This document shows, one piece after another, positions 44,486 through 52,701 of a stretch of 64,000 nt of DNA; positions within the stretch are counted from its first letter, which is position 1; every line of letters begins with the position of its first letter. This DNA is from Paracoccus fistulariae (GTDB taxonomy: Bacteria; Pseudomonadota; Alphaproteobacteria; Rhodobacterales; Rhodobacteraceae), in NCBI RefSeq assembly GCF_028553785.1, contig NZ_CP067136.1:1894001-1958000 (forward strand). Reading direction: 5' to 3'. The translations under genes were made by a program, and so were the position numbers. The notes below the pieces were generated by a model that was given only the letters and a program-made list of their open reading frames with translations, did no database searches and had not been told where the DNA came from.

Positions 44486-44911
44486 ATGCAAGTACTCGCC
44501 ACAAGATTTTTAGCGGCTATGATGGCGCTTATGATAGCTGCATTGTCCCTGATTCTTGCCTTTCAGCTGGTGGGAGAGGTCATCTCTCGGCTGCTGGATC
44601 TGCCGCTGCCCGGCCCGGTGATCGCGATGGTCCTGCTGGTCGCGGCCTGCCTGTGGCGGCCCTCGCTGGCCGCCCGGATCCGCCCGGTGACCGAGGTGTT
44701 GCTGGCCAATCTGTCGCTGTTCTTCATCCCGGCGGGCGTCGGGGTGATCGCGCATATCCCGACGCTGCGCGAATACGGGCTTGGGCTGGCGGCGGCGATC
44801 GTCGGATCGACGATTCTGGCCATTGCCGCAGGGGCGCTGGCCTTTTCGCTGGTGGCGCGCTGGACCGGCGCGACCGATCCGTCGGCAATGAAGGATGGCG
44901 GCCATGACTGA
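44486..44911 (+). CDS. CidA/LrgA family membrane protein
   Basis: 141 residues, four predicted membrane helices. The holin-like family with IAALSLILAFQLVGEVISRLLDLPLPGPVIAMVLL and the second motif LFFIPAGVGVIAHI. CidA/LrgA proteins influence lysis and, in some bacteria, transport of small metabolites such as pyruvate. ATG at 44486 or one at 44519/44522; none has a clear ribosome binding site. Overlaps the lrgB-like gene by 8 nt. Confidence 0.88.
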   Translation: MQVLATRFLAAMMALMIAALSLILAFQLVGEVISRLLDLPLPGPVIAMVLLVAACLWRPSLAARIRPVTEVLLANLSLFFIPAGVGVIAHIPTLREYGLGLAAAIVGSTILAIAAGALAFSLVARWTGATDPSAMKDGGHD

Positions 44912-45623
44912 TCCGGCGCTGATCTGGTCCTATCTGGCGGAAGGCCCGCTGTTATGGCTGACGGCGACGCTGTTTGCCTATCTGATCGGCAATGCCTGCT
45001 TTCAGGCCGCCAGACGGCAAAGCTGGGCCAATCCGGTGCTGATCGCGGTGGTGCTGCTGGGCCTGTTGCTGGGCCTGACGGGCACGCCCTATCAGACCTA
45101 TTTCGAGGGCGCGCAATTCGTCCATTTCATGCTGGGCCCGGCGACCGTGGCGCTGGCCATGCCGCTTTATGACAACCTGTCGCGGGTGCGCCGTGCCGCA
45201 CTGCCGATGCTGGCGGGGCTGGTGGTGGGATCGACCGTGGCCGTCGTCTCGGCCCTGGCCATCGCGCGGGCCTTTGGCATCAGCGGGCAATTGCTGGCCT
45301 CGCTGGCGCCGAAATCCACCACGGCGCCGGTCGCCATCGGCATCGCGGAAAAGATCGGCGGGCAACCGACGCTGACGGCGCTGCTGGTGCTGCTGACGGG
45401 GATCTTCGGCGCCATCATCGTGACCCCGCTGCTGAACCTGCTGCGGATCAAGGATTGGCGCGCGCGGGGCTTTGCGGTGGGCGTGGCCGCGCATGGGATC
45501 GGCACGGCGCGGGCGTTGCAGGTGAATGCCACCGCCGGGGCGTTTTCCGGCATCGGCATGGGGCTGAACTCGGTCCTGACCGCGATCATCGCGCCCATCG
45601 TGCTGCAACTGTTCGGCGGTTAG
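44904..45623 (+). CDS. CidB/LrgB family membrane protein
   Basis: 239 residues, about six to seven helices. The conserved SLAPKSTTAPVAIGIAEKIGG and AAHGIGTARALQVNATAGAFSGIGMGLNS are diagnostic. Forms a two-component membrane system with the CidA/LrgA-like protein. ATG at 44904 with AAGGA 9 nt upstream. Ends overlapping the convergent mog gene by 4 nt. Confidence 0.93.
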   Translation: MTDPALIWSYLAEGPLLWLTATLFAYLIGNACFQAARRQSWANPVLIAVVLLGLLLGLTGTPYQTYFEGAQFVHFMLGPATVALAMPLYDNLSRVRRAALPMLAGLVVGSTVAVVSALAIARAFGISGQLLASLAPKSTTAPVAIGIAEKIGGQPTLTALLVLLTGIFGAIIVTPLLNLLRIKDWRARGFAVGVAAHGIGTARALQVNATAGAFSGIGMGLNSVLTAIIAPIVLQLFGG

Positions 45624-46165
45624 GCGCCCTTGGGACGAAACGCCTTGATCCGCGCGGGATCCGTCTCGATCCGCGCCGCCCCCATCAGGTCAAGGCAATA
45701 GGGCACCGCCGCGAAAACCGCGTTCATGCAGGTGGCAATGGCCGAGGGTTTACCGGGAATGGTGATGATCAGCGAGGCTTTGCGGATCACCGCCGTCTGC
45801 CGCGACAGGATCGCCGTCGGCACTTCGGCCAGCGACGCCCGGCGCATTTCCTCGCCAAAGCCGGGCAGTTCCTTATCGGCCACATCCATCACCGCCTCGG
45901 GCGTCTGATCGCGCGGCGCAGGGCCGGTGCCGCCGGTCACAAGGATCAGATCCGTGCCCGCATCGGTCAGTTCGCGCAGCTTGGCCGCAACGACCTCTCT
46001 GCCGTCCGGGACGATGTGGCGGTCGATCTGAACCGGCGAGGTGATGACATCACGCAGCCAGTCCTCGGCCCCTGGACCGCCCTTATCCTCGTATTCGCCG
46101 CGGCTTGCACGATCCGAGACGGTGACAATGGCAATACGGGCGGGGCGCGAGGGGTTCTGTGTCAT
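45620..46165 (-). CDS. mog: Molybdopterin adenylyltransferase (MoaB/Mog)
   Basis: 181 residues, MPT-binding fold. ILVTGGTGPAPRDQTPEAVM is the conserved nucleotide/MPT site, IPGKPSAIATCMNAVF the C-terminal one. Activates molybdopterin with ATP before Mo insertion. ATG at 46163-46165 is chosen because the family domain begins just after (RIAIVTVSDRASRGEYEDKGG); an in-frame opening up to 46309 has no ribosome binding site. Confidence 0.9.
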   Translation of the reverse strand: MTQNPSRPARIAIVTVSDRASRGEYEDKGGPGAEDWLRDVITSPVQIDRHIVPDGREVVAAKLRELTDAGTDLILVTGGTGPAPRDQTPEAVMDVADKELPGFGEEMRRASLAEVPTAILSRQTAVIRKASLIITIPGKPSAIATCMNAVFAAVPYCLDLMGAARIETDPARIKAFRPKGA

Positions 46166-46256
46166 GGGCTGCAATCTGTCGCAGGTCGCGCGGAAAAGAA
46201 AGCCCCCGCCGCCATGCCAGCTTCCGGCGGGCGCGATCCTGACATAGACAAGGCCC

Positions 46257-47447
46257 ATGACATCACGTTCTGCCCTTGCCCTGCTGTGCCTTGTCGTCGT
46301 CTGCGGCATGTCGCCCTGGTTCGCGACCGCCGCCGTGCTGACCGATATGGCGCGCGAGGGCGGCTTTGGCCACGCCCGTCAGGCGCTGCTGAGTTCCGGC
46401 GTTCAGGCGGGCTTTGTGATCGGGGCGCTGATCTCGGCCATGCTGGGGCTGTCGGACCGGTTCGACCCCCGCCGCGTCATGGCCTGCGCCGCGCTGATGA
46501 ACGCGATCGCGACGGCAGGGCTGTTTCTGGTGCCACTGGGCTCTGATGCGGCGATCGGGCTGCGGGTGATCGCGGGGGCGGGTTTCGCGGGCATCTATCC
46601 ACCGGGCATGAAGATCGCCGTGGGTTGGAGCCGACGTCAGCGCGGTCTGGTGGTCGGGCTGCTGGTGGGCGCGCTGACCTTTGGATCGGCGCTGCCCTAT
46701 CTGTTCGCCTGGTGGGGTGCGGCCGAATGGCGGCCGGTCGTGGCGGCGGCATCGCTGGCCTCGGCCTGTGCGGCAATCGGCAGCTTTGCGATGCGGCTTG
46801 GACCCCATCACGCGCGGGCGGCGGCCTTTTCGCCACGCGCGATCCGGCTGATGTGGACCGATCAGCGCGTGCGCAGCGCCACCGGCGGATATCTGGGCCA
46901 TATGTGGGAACTTTATGCCATGTGGGGCTGGATCGGCGCTGCTGCGGCGGCCGGCTATGCGCAGCGCATCCCGCCCGAACAGGCGCAACAACTGGCGGCG
47001 CTGACCGCGTTTCTGGCCATTTCCACCGGCGCGCTTTTCTGCGCTCCGGCCGGGCTGCTGGCGGATCGGATCGGCAAAGCGCCCGTCTCGGCCATGGCGA
47101 TGCTGGGATCGGGCAGCATGGCCGTCGCGGTGGCGCTTTGCTTTGGCGGGCCGGTCTGGCTCAGCTTTCTGCTGATCCTGTGCTGGGGCGCGCTGATCAT
47201 CCCCGACAGCGCCCAGTTTTCGGCCATCATCGCCGATGCCGCCCCGCCCGAGGCCGCAGGCAGCCTGATGGCGATGCAGACCGCGCTTGGCTTTGCGCTG
47301 TCAATCGTCACGGTGCAGATCACCCCGGTGATTGCGGCATGGCTGGGCTGGCCCGGGGCGCTGGCGCTGATGGCGCTTGGGCCGACATTCGGCATCGCGG
47401 CGCTCAGACCGCTGCTGGCGAAAAGGCAGGTGCAGGGCAGTCCCTGA
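46257..47447 (+). CDS. MFS transporter
   Basis: 396 residues, twelve predicted helices. Cytoplasmic loop 2-3 motif GLSDRFDPRRVM and central basic WSRRQRGLVVG fit major facilitator antiporters of the CynX/NimT or multidrug branch. Substrate cannot be assigned. The gene is divergent from mog by about 90 nt and convergent with the DUF1513 gene (4-nt gap). Confidence 0.85.
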   Translation: MTSRSALALLCLVVVCGMSPWFATAAVLTDMAREGGFGHARQALLSSGVQAGFVIGALISAMLGLSDRFDPRRVMACAALMNAIATAGLFLVPLGSDAAIGLRVIAGAGFAGIYPPGMKIAVGWSRRQRGLVVGLLVGALTFGSALPYLFAWWGAAEWRPVVAAASLASACAAIGSFAMRLGPHHARAAAFSPRAIRLMWTDQRVRSATGGYLGHMWELYAMWGWIGAAAAAGYAQRIPPEQAQQLAALTAFLAISTGALFCAPAGLLADRIGKAPVSAMAMLGSGSMAVAVALCFGGPVWLSFLLILCWGALIIPDSAQFSAIIADAAPPEAAGSLMAMQTALGFALSIVTVQITPVIAAWLGWPGALALMALGPTFGIAALRPLLAKRQVQGSP

Positions 47448-47451
47448 CGGG

Positions 47452-48522
47452 CTACAGCGCCACGATGTGATTGTCCCAGGCACAATCGGTCCGGCTGAGC
47501 AGCGCGGGTTCCTGTTCCCTGACCGAAATCAGCCCGCCCAGCCCGTCACTGGCCAGATAGCCCGCATCGCGCGGCGCCAGACCGCAGACATCGCTGCGCG
47601 ACACCGCGCCCAGAAAGGCGCCTTGCCCCGAAAAGCGATGCAGCCGCCCGCCACGTGGCGAGGTGATAGCAAGCTCGGCCCCCTCACCGCTAAAGGCGAT
47701 GCTGCCCGCATATCCCTGCATCGCCAGTTCATCCGCCAGCGGCGCTTCGGCCAGAATGGCCTCCGCACCGCGCCGGTGCAGACCCAGCAAGGGCGGCGCG
47801 GCGTCAGCCTCACCCTCCCATTGCATGGCAAAGCCGACCAGCCCGTCCGAGCGCAGGGCAAGGTGGCGGATCGAATTCTGCTGCAGATCCGGCGCCAGTT
47901 CGACCTGATCCAATATGTCGCCCTGCAGGTCCTGATAGGTCAGGTTGGGGCGCATGGTCGCGATGTTCAGCTTGCGCCGGTCGGTCGGATCGGTGGCAAT
48001 GCCGCCATTGGCGATCACGATTGTCACGCCATCGGGCATCAGCCGCAGATCATGCGGACCGATGCCCCCGCTGGGCCGTTCCGCAATCCGCCGATAGCCC
48101 GCCGCGACATCCCAGACGCCGATCACGCCCTGACTGTCCTCGGCCCGCTGTTCGCTGGTCAAAAGCAGCGCGCCGTGCCGGGCAAAGACGCCGTGACCAT
48201 TGAACTGGCGACCCTCGGGCGGCGTCAAGCGGTGGCGCACCGCGCCGGTCGCGCAATCGATGACCAGCGCGAACTGGCCGGGGCGCCGGGCAAAGGCCAC
48301 GGCTTCGGCCCGCGTCGGATGGCCCGCGCCGGCATGACCGCGCGCGGGCAATGGCACGCGGAACGTGGTCTGGCCCTGATGATCCAACCCGAACAGTGCG
48401 AAACTGCCATCCTGCAATCGTGCCGCCGCCAGCCATGACGGGTTGCCGACCGCCGCCCAGCCCAGACGCGGCGCGGCCCCTGCGGCCAGCAGCGCGGCCA
48501 GAAAATTGCGACGCGTCGTCAC
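47452..48522 (-). CDS. DUF1513 Tat-exported beta-propeller protein
   Basis: 356 residues. The twin-arginine signal TTRRNFLAALLAAGAAP sends it folded to the periplasm. The rest resembles a beta-propeller (DUF1513/COG3490): FNGHGVFARHGALLLTSEQ, PHDLRLMPDGVTIVIANGG and DCAWDNHIVAL are family hallmarks. It is found with imelysin and DHOR genes; role presumably iron handling. GTG at 48520-48522 is the only start giving the Tat motif at the N-terminus. Last gene of the ICMP-type operon. Confidence 0.85.
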   Translation of the reverse strand: MTTRRNFLAALLAAGAAPRLGWAAVGNPSWLAAARLQDGSFALFGLDHQGQTTFRVPLPARGHAGAGHPTRAEAVAFARRPGQFALVIDCATGAVRHRLTPPEGRQFNGHGVFARHGALLLTSEQRAEDSQGVIGVWDVAAGYRRIAERPSGGIGPHDLRLMPDGVTIVIANGGIATDPTDRRKLNIATMRPNLTYQDLQGDILDQVELAPDLQQNSIRHLALRSDGLVGFAMQWEGEADAAPPLLGLHRRGAEAILAEAPLADELAMQGYAGSIAFSGEGAELAITSPRGGRLHRFSGQGAFLGAVSRSDVCGLAPRDAGYLASDGLGGLISVREQEPALLSRTDCAWDNHIVAL

Positions 48523-48526
48523 GACC

Positions 48527-49513
48527 CTAATCCCCGTCCTGAGAGTTGAAGCCGACGGCAATGCCAAGCGGGGTTCCGATCTCGGCTTCGATGGCCTCCT
48601 GCATGGCGCGAACCGCCTGTTGCACCTGTTCGGCATGCAGCCGCGCCTGCGGCTGCGTCAGGTTCTGAAAGCCCGGATCGTCGATCCGTTCGGCAAGCGC
48701 GTGAATTCGCGCCGCTGCCGCATCCGTTTCGGGCAGATCCGCATCGGTCAGCCGATGCGCCAGCGCCTGCGCGGCATCGACCGACAGCAGCACATTGCGC
48801 AGGGAACGGCCCGAGCGCCAGGCCTCGGCCCGGGACGGGCGCGGCTGCTGAAACGTGCCCATCGGACGCCCAAGCCGCTGATCGGCGGTGAATTCCAGCC
48901 CCGACAGAAGTTGCGTGTAAAGCGCGCGCAACGCCTCGGACTGGTCCAGATAGGTGGTGTTGCCGGGGGCACCCGCGCTGCGCAAGGTCGCCGCGAAATC
49001 CTGCTGCCAGGCCTGGTCCAGCGCCACCGCCTGATCGGCCAGATCGACACTGACCGCCCGAACCAGCGCGCAGCTATAGCTGTCCGGGCCATAATCGGCG
49101 AAATCCGGATCGAAGATCAGCATTTCCAGCGCGAACAGCCCGCGCGCCGCAATCGAGACCTGCGAATAAAGCGCGGGATCGAAAGCGGCCGGATCCTGAT
49201 CGGCGATGAATTGCGACAGGCTGCGCTGCGTGAACCCGCGCTTGTCGGGCCAGAAGGCGATAGAAAGCGCCCCGGTCTCGGACGGGCCAAGGCGCAGGTC
49301 GGCAATCGTCATCCAGGCGTCGAATGTCGTCTGATAGGCCGGGGCGACGGCATCGGCGCGGCAATCCTGCGCGGCGGTTTTCTGCAACGCCTGCGCCGCG
49401 TCGGCAAAGCCTTCGAAGCCGGGCAGGATATGGCGCTGCAACGCCTGATCCACATCGGCCCATATCGGGGTTGCCAGCGTCAGCGCGGCAAGGCAGGCGG
49501 CAAGATGTTTCAT
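48527..49513 (-). CDS. Imelysin family periplasmic protein
   Basis: 328 residues with a signal peptide (AACLAALTLATPIWA). The imelysin/M75-like helical domain spans about 20-310 (QTTFDAWMTIADLRLGPSE, then GLFALEMLIFDPDFADYG). The classical GxHxxE motif seen in the first imelysin of this operon is replaced by RGLFALE, retaining the Glu only; so iron binding differs. Overlaps the DHOR gene by 4 nt. Confidence 0.88.
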   Translation of the reverse strand: MKHLAACLAALTLATPIWADVDQALQRHILPGFEGFADAAQALQKTAAQDCRADAVAPAYQTTFDAWMTIADLRLGPSETGALSIAFWPDKRGFTQRSLSQFIADQDPAAFDPALYSQVSIAARGLFALEMLIFDPDFADYGPDSYSCALVRAVSVDLADQAVALDQAWQQDFAATLRSAGAPGNTTYLDQSEALRALYTQLLSGLEFTADQRLGRPMGTFQQPRPSRAEAWRSGRSLRNVLLSVDAAQALAHRLTDADLPETDAAAARIHALAERIDDPGFQNLTQPQARLHAEQVQQAVRAMQEAIEAEIGTPLGIAVGFNSQDGD

Positions 49514-51066
49514 AGACTCTCCAGATATCGGATCAGGGCGGCGCGATCCTCGGGCGGCATTTCGACCACTGCATCGCGGGCGGCCTGCGCCTCGCCACCA
49601 TGCCACAGCACGGCTTCAAGAAGCGAGCGGGCGCGCCCGTCATGCAGGAAATAGCTGTGCCCCGACACGGTTTGCGTCAGCCCGATGCCCCAAAGCGGCG
49701 CGGTGCGCCATTCGCGGCCATCGGCGCGGCCTTCGGGTCGGTTATCGGCCAGATCCGGGCCCATGTCGTGCAGCAGCAGATCGGTATAGGGCCAGATCAG
49801 CTGAAAACTGGCCGGGTTTTCACCTTGCAACCGGTTCGTCACAAAGCTGGGCCGGTGGCAGGCGGTGCAGCCGGTTTCGTAAAACACCTGCTTGCCGCGC
49901 AGGACCTGCGGATCGTCCAGATCGCGCCGCGCGGGCACGGCCAGATTGCGGCTGTAGAAGGTCACCAGATCCAGCGCCGCCTGATCGATTTCGAACCCGT
50001 CCTGTTCGGGATCACCGCCATCCAGCGCGGCAAGACAATCGGCCTGCGCGGCGGTGCATTCGCCGGACCCTGCCGGGTGCAGCGGGTTCGAAATGCCGAT
50101 ATCGCCCGAAAAGGCCGAGGCGCTTTGTTCCAGCACCGTCGGATTGCCCGCCTTATGCCCGAAACGGCCCAGCATCGGCTGATCATGGACCTGCGACCAG
50201 ACGATCTGCGGATTGCCGGAGATTCCGTCGCCATCGGCATCGTCCGGGTCTGCCCAGGACAGGATATCCTGCGCGGGGATCGCCTCCAGCAGGCCCATGC
50301 CGATCATCTGCGGCGCGACACGCGGCGACAGCATCGCATCGGGATGCAGCGGGCCATAGCCCAGATCGGCAGCGCGATAGGTCGGGCGGCGCAGTGTGGC
50401 GACCTCCTGCCCTGACAGCGGCACCTGAAATTCCTCATAGCTGATGTCCAGCCGATATTCCGCGGCATGGCCGGGCAGGCTGAAATCCTGCAACTGCAGG
50501 CCATAGGTCGGTTCGGGCGCGGTCGGATGCGTGCCCTCGATATAATTGCGGATCCTGTCCCGGTCAGCATCCGCCATCGGGATCGAGACGCGCAGGAACA
50601 TCGACACGGCATTGTCCTCGGGGCCTTCGGGCGGATGGCCGCGCCCATCCTTCAGATGGCAGCGCTGGCAGGACCGCGCATTATAAAGCGGTCCCAGCCC
50701 GTCCGATGCGATGGTCGAGGCCGGGGGCGACACCCAGATCCGGCGGAACATGCCATTGCCGACCTTGAAATCCAGCTCCTGCTGGAAGCTGAGATTACCG
50801 GCGGGCTGTGAAAAGGCATCTGCGGTGGCGCGGGCACGCACGGTCTGCGCGCCGCCCGGATTTTCCTCGAAGGGCCAGGGGGCCGAAAAATCGGGCTTCG
50901 GGGTGGTGACGGTGGCGATGCGGTCGCGCTCTTCGGCGGTCCGGGGAATGACATCCAGATGCGGGTCGCGCAGATCGGCCCAGGGCGCGGCGGGATCGGC
51001 CTGCGCGATCTGAACGTAACAGGCGGCCATCAGCATGGCCGCCAAAGCTGTCTTTATCGGCTTCAT
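49510..51066 (-). CDS. Di-haem oxidoreductase (DHOR, DUF1111)
   Basis: 518 residues, periplasmic (signal peptide ALAAMLMAACYVQIAQA). Two haem c motifs: CQRCH at about residue 135 and CTACH at about residue 397. COG3488 'thiol oxidoreductase' family, related to MauG-type di-haem peroxidases, associated with iron-regulated imelysin operons. It may handle electrons for ferric/ferrous interconversion; this is inferred from context. Confidence 0.9.
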   Translation of the reverse strand: MKPIKTALAAMLMAACYVQIAQADPAAPWADLRDPHLDVIPRTAEERDRIATVTTPKPDFSAPWPFEENPGGAQTVRARATADAFSQPAGNLSFQQELDFKVGNGMFRRIWVSPPASTIASDGLGPLYNARSCQRCHLKDGRGHPPEGPEDNAVSMFLRVSIPMADADRDRIRNYIEGTHPTAPEPTYGLQLQDFSLPGHAAEYRLDISYEEFQVPLSGQEVATLRRPTYRAADLGYGPLHPDAMLSPRVAPQMIGMGLLEAIPAQDILSWADPDDADGDGISGNPQIVWSQVHDQPMLGRFGHKAGNPTVLEQSASAFSGDIGISNPLHPAGSGECTAAQADCLAALDGGDPEQDGFEIDQAALDLVTFYSRNLAVPARRDLDDPQVLRGKQVFYETGCTACHRPSFVTNRLQGENPASFQLIWPYTDLLLHDMGPDLADNRPEGRADGREWRTAPLWGIGLTQTVSGHSYFLHDGRARSLLEAVLWHGGEAQAARDAVVEMPPEDRAALIRYLESL

Positions 51067-51101
51067 CCATTCCTACACATGGCTGAAGAAAAGCTGCGGC
51101 A

Positions 51102-52370
51102 TTACTGAAAGACCGCCGAAGGGTTGTCCAGACTGTCCGAGCCCTCGATCGCGATGCCATCCAGTTCCAGCGCCGTCACCACCCGCTCGATCGAGCGGGT
51201 CTGCGCGACCAGCGCATCGACGCCGCCCATGATCAGCGCCTCGCCTTGCGAATTGCCGCGTTCCAGCATCTGGTCATAGGCGAAACCGGCCTCGGAGGCG
51301 GTCTTGATCCGGGCCAGCGCCTTCATCGTGTCGGACAGGCGCGCTTTCATCTCGGCATCCAGTTCGGGGTTGCCCTCGGCCACCAGATCCGACAGCGACG
51401 CGCCGGACACGACCGATCCGTCGATGCGCATATAGTCGCCCAGATAGACATTCTGCACGCCCAGCCCGTCATAGTAATGGCTGTTCGGCGTGTTGTCCGA
51501 GAAGCAGTCATGCTCTTCCTCGGGGTCGTTCAGCATCAGGCCAAGGCGCATCCGCTCGCCCGCCTGTTCGCCATAGGACAGCGAGCCCATACCGGTCAGC
51601 ATGGCCGACAGGCCCGCCGATTCATCCCCGGTCAGCGCGGTGCGGGCGGCGCCACCTTCGGCCCATTGCGCCGTCATCCATTCCAGATCGGACACCAGCA
51701 GCTGCGATGCCGCCGCCAGATATTCCGCGCGGCGGTCGCAATTGCCATTGGTGCAGGCCTCGCCCTGGGCGTAATCGGTCCAGGGCCGGTTGCCCGCGCC
51801 CTTGCCGTGACCGTTCAGATCCTGACCCCACAGCAGAAATTCGATGGCGTGATAGCCGGTGGCGACATTCGCCTCGATCCCGTCGGCCTCTTGCAGCGTG
51901 TCCTGCAGCAGGGCGGGCGTGATCTCGGTCGCATCGATTTCCGTGCCCGACAGGGTGAAGCGGGGATTGGCAATCACGTTCAGCGTGGCGAACTGGTTTT
52001 CGTCGCTGGGCCCGCCATAGCTGCCATCGACGTAATCGATCAACCCCTCATCCAGCGGCCAGGCATTCACCCGGCCTTCCCAGTCATCGACGATGGCATT
52101 GCCAAAGCGGAACACCTCGGTCTGCTGATAGGGCACGCGCGCCGCGATCCAGGCAGCCCGCGCCGCCTGCAGATTTTCGGCCGAGGGCGCCTCGATCAAC
52201 GCATTCACGGCCTCTTCCAGCGTCCGGGCAGAGATCATGCTGTCCTCATACCCCGCCTGCGCGATATCGGCATAGGTCTCCAGCACCTCGGCCGCCGTCT
52301 GCGCCATGGCCGCATTGCCAAGGCCCGCGGCAAGGGCTGTCACGCTGATCCCGAATGCGATTCTGTTCAT
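51102..52370 (-). CDS. ICMP/IrpA-like imelysin peptidase family protein
   Basis: 422 residues; signal peptide VTALAAGLGNAAMAQ, then two imelysin helical bundles. The conserved GxHxxE motif is present as GYHAIEFLLWGQD, together with DDWEGRVNAWPLDEGLIDYV and the cysteine pair in ACTNGNCDRRAEY. The family (M75, COG3487) is iron-regulated; peptidase activity is unproven, iron binding is supported for several members. It leads the ICMP-DHOR-imelysin-DUF1513 operon. Confidence 0.92.
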   Translation of the reverse strand: MNRIAFGISVTALAAGLGNAAMAQTAAEVLETYADIAQAGYEDSMISARTLEEAVNALIEAPSAENLQAARAAWIAARVPYQQTEVFRFGNAIVDDWEGRVNAWPLDEGLIDYVDGSYGGPSDENQFATLNVIANPRFTLSGTEIDATEITPALLQDTLQEADGIEANVATGYHAIEFLLWGQDLNGHGKGAGNRPWTDYAQGEACTNGNCDRRAEYLAAASQLLVSDLEWMTAQWAEGGAARTALTGDESAGLSAMLTGMGSLSYGEQAGERMRLGLMLNDPEEEHDCFSDNTPNSHYYDGLGVQNVYLGDYMRIDGSVVSGASLSDLVAEGNPELDAEMKARLSDTMKALARIKTASEAGFAYDQMLERGNSQGEALIMGGVDALVAQTRSIERVVTALELDGIAIEGSDSLDNPSAVFQ

Positions 52371-52435
52371 CTTCTCACTGTCCTTGCTTGATCATGATCT
52401 GCGCGCGGCCATCTGCCTGCGGCGCTTTTGGGAAA

Positions 52436-52556
52436 GAGATGCGGTGAAAGATGTTTCCGGGTCCGGCCTGCCAAGGGCAACGCGCGATCCGCAAGGGCGC
52501 ATCCGCCACAAGGCGAAGGTTGCAACCCGTCCTTCGAAACTCTTTCACCGCGTCTC
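52436..52556. promoter_or_regulatory. Long structured hairpin, possible leader or small RNA
   Basis: The arm at 52436-52457 (GAGATGCGGTGAAAGATGTTTC) pairs with 52536-52556 over 21 base pairs with one bulged T and one G-T pair. After a 6-nt bulge a second helix joins CGGGT (52458-52462) and ACCCG (52525-52529). Inside the loop TGCC/GGCA at 52469-52479 forms a further hairpin, and GCAAC near 52477-52481 can pair with GTTGC at 52519-52523 as an alternative. This amount of nested pairing is not expected in random intergenic DNA. Strand and function are unknown; in the minus direction it would lie in the leader of the ICMP gene. Confidence 0.6.
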
Positions 52557-52605
52557 TCCTGTCGCTGCGGCCCGTCAGCCCAGAGCGATGGTTATCAGCA
52601 GTAAG

Positions 52606-52622
52606 CTGAGAGAATTAGTCAG
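52606..52622. promoter_or_regulatory. Palindromic candidate iron-responsive operator
   Basis: CTGAGAGAATTAGTCAG is an imperfect palindrome with outer CTGA/TCAG and central AATT. Its position upstream of an iron-linked operon and resemblance to TTAGTCA-type iron control boxes of Rhodobacteraceae suggest binding by IscR/RirA-like or Fur-family regulators. The consensus was recalled and not searched, so this stays tentative. Confidence 0.35.
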
Positions 52623-52701
52623 ATATGTCAAGACAGCTTATCGGCGCTTATCATCAACCGCAGGATGAGAAATCGGATCTTATGCAGGTGTTTCGCCATG
52701 A

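Larger units (their letters stand above)
52371..52701. other. Intergenic region upstream of iron operon
   Basis: 331 nt with no gene I can support. It holds a 21-bp long hairpin (52436-52556) and a palindromic sequence (52606-52622), both listed separately. As the iron operon starts at 52370 on the minus strand, a transcript beginning near 52590 would carry the hairpin in a leader of about 200 nt. The region also separates this operon from the carboxylase gene, whose stop is at 52702-52704. Confidence 0.6.

Noticed and set aside
52431..52562. 6S, SRP or tmRNA
   Set aside because: The size and rod-like shape recalled 6S RNA, but there is no characteristic central bubble sequence, no SRP GGAA tetraloop motif and no tmRNA ends.
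52306..52668. A 120-codon plus-strand open frame
   Set aside because: It overlaps the start of the ICMP gene and the hairpin, has no ribosome binding site and no recognisable composition.
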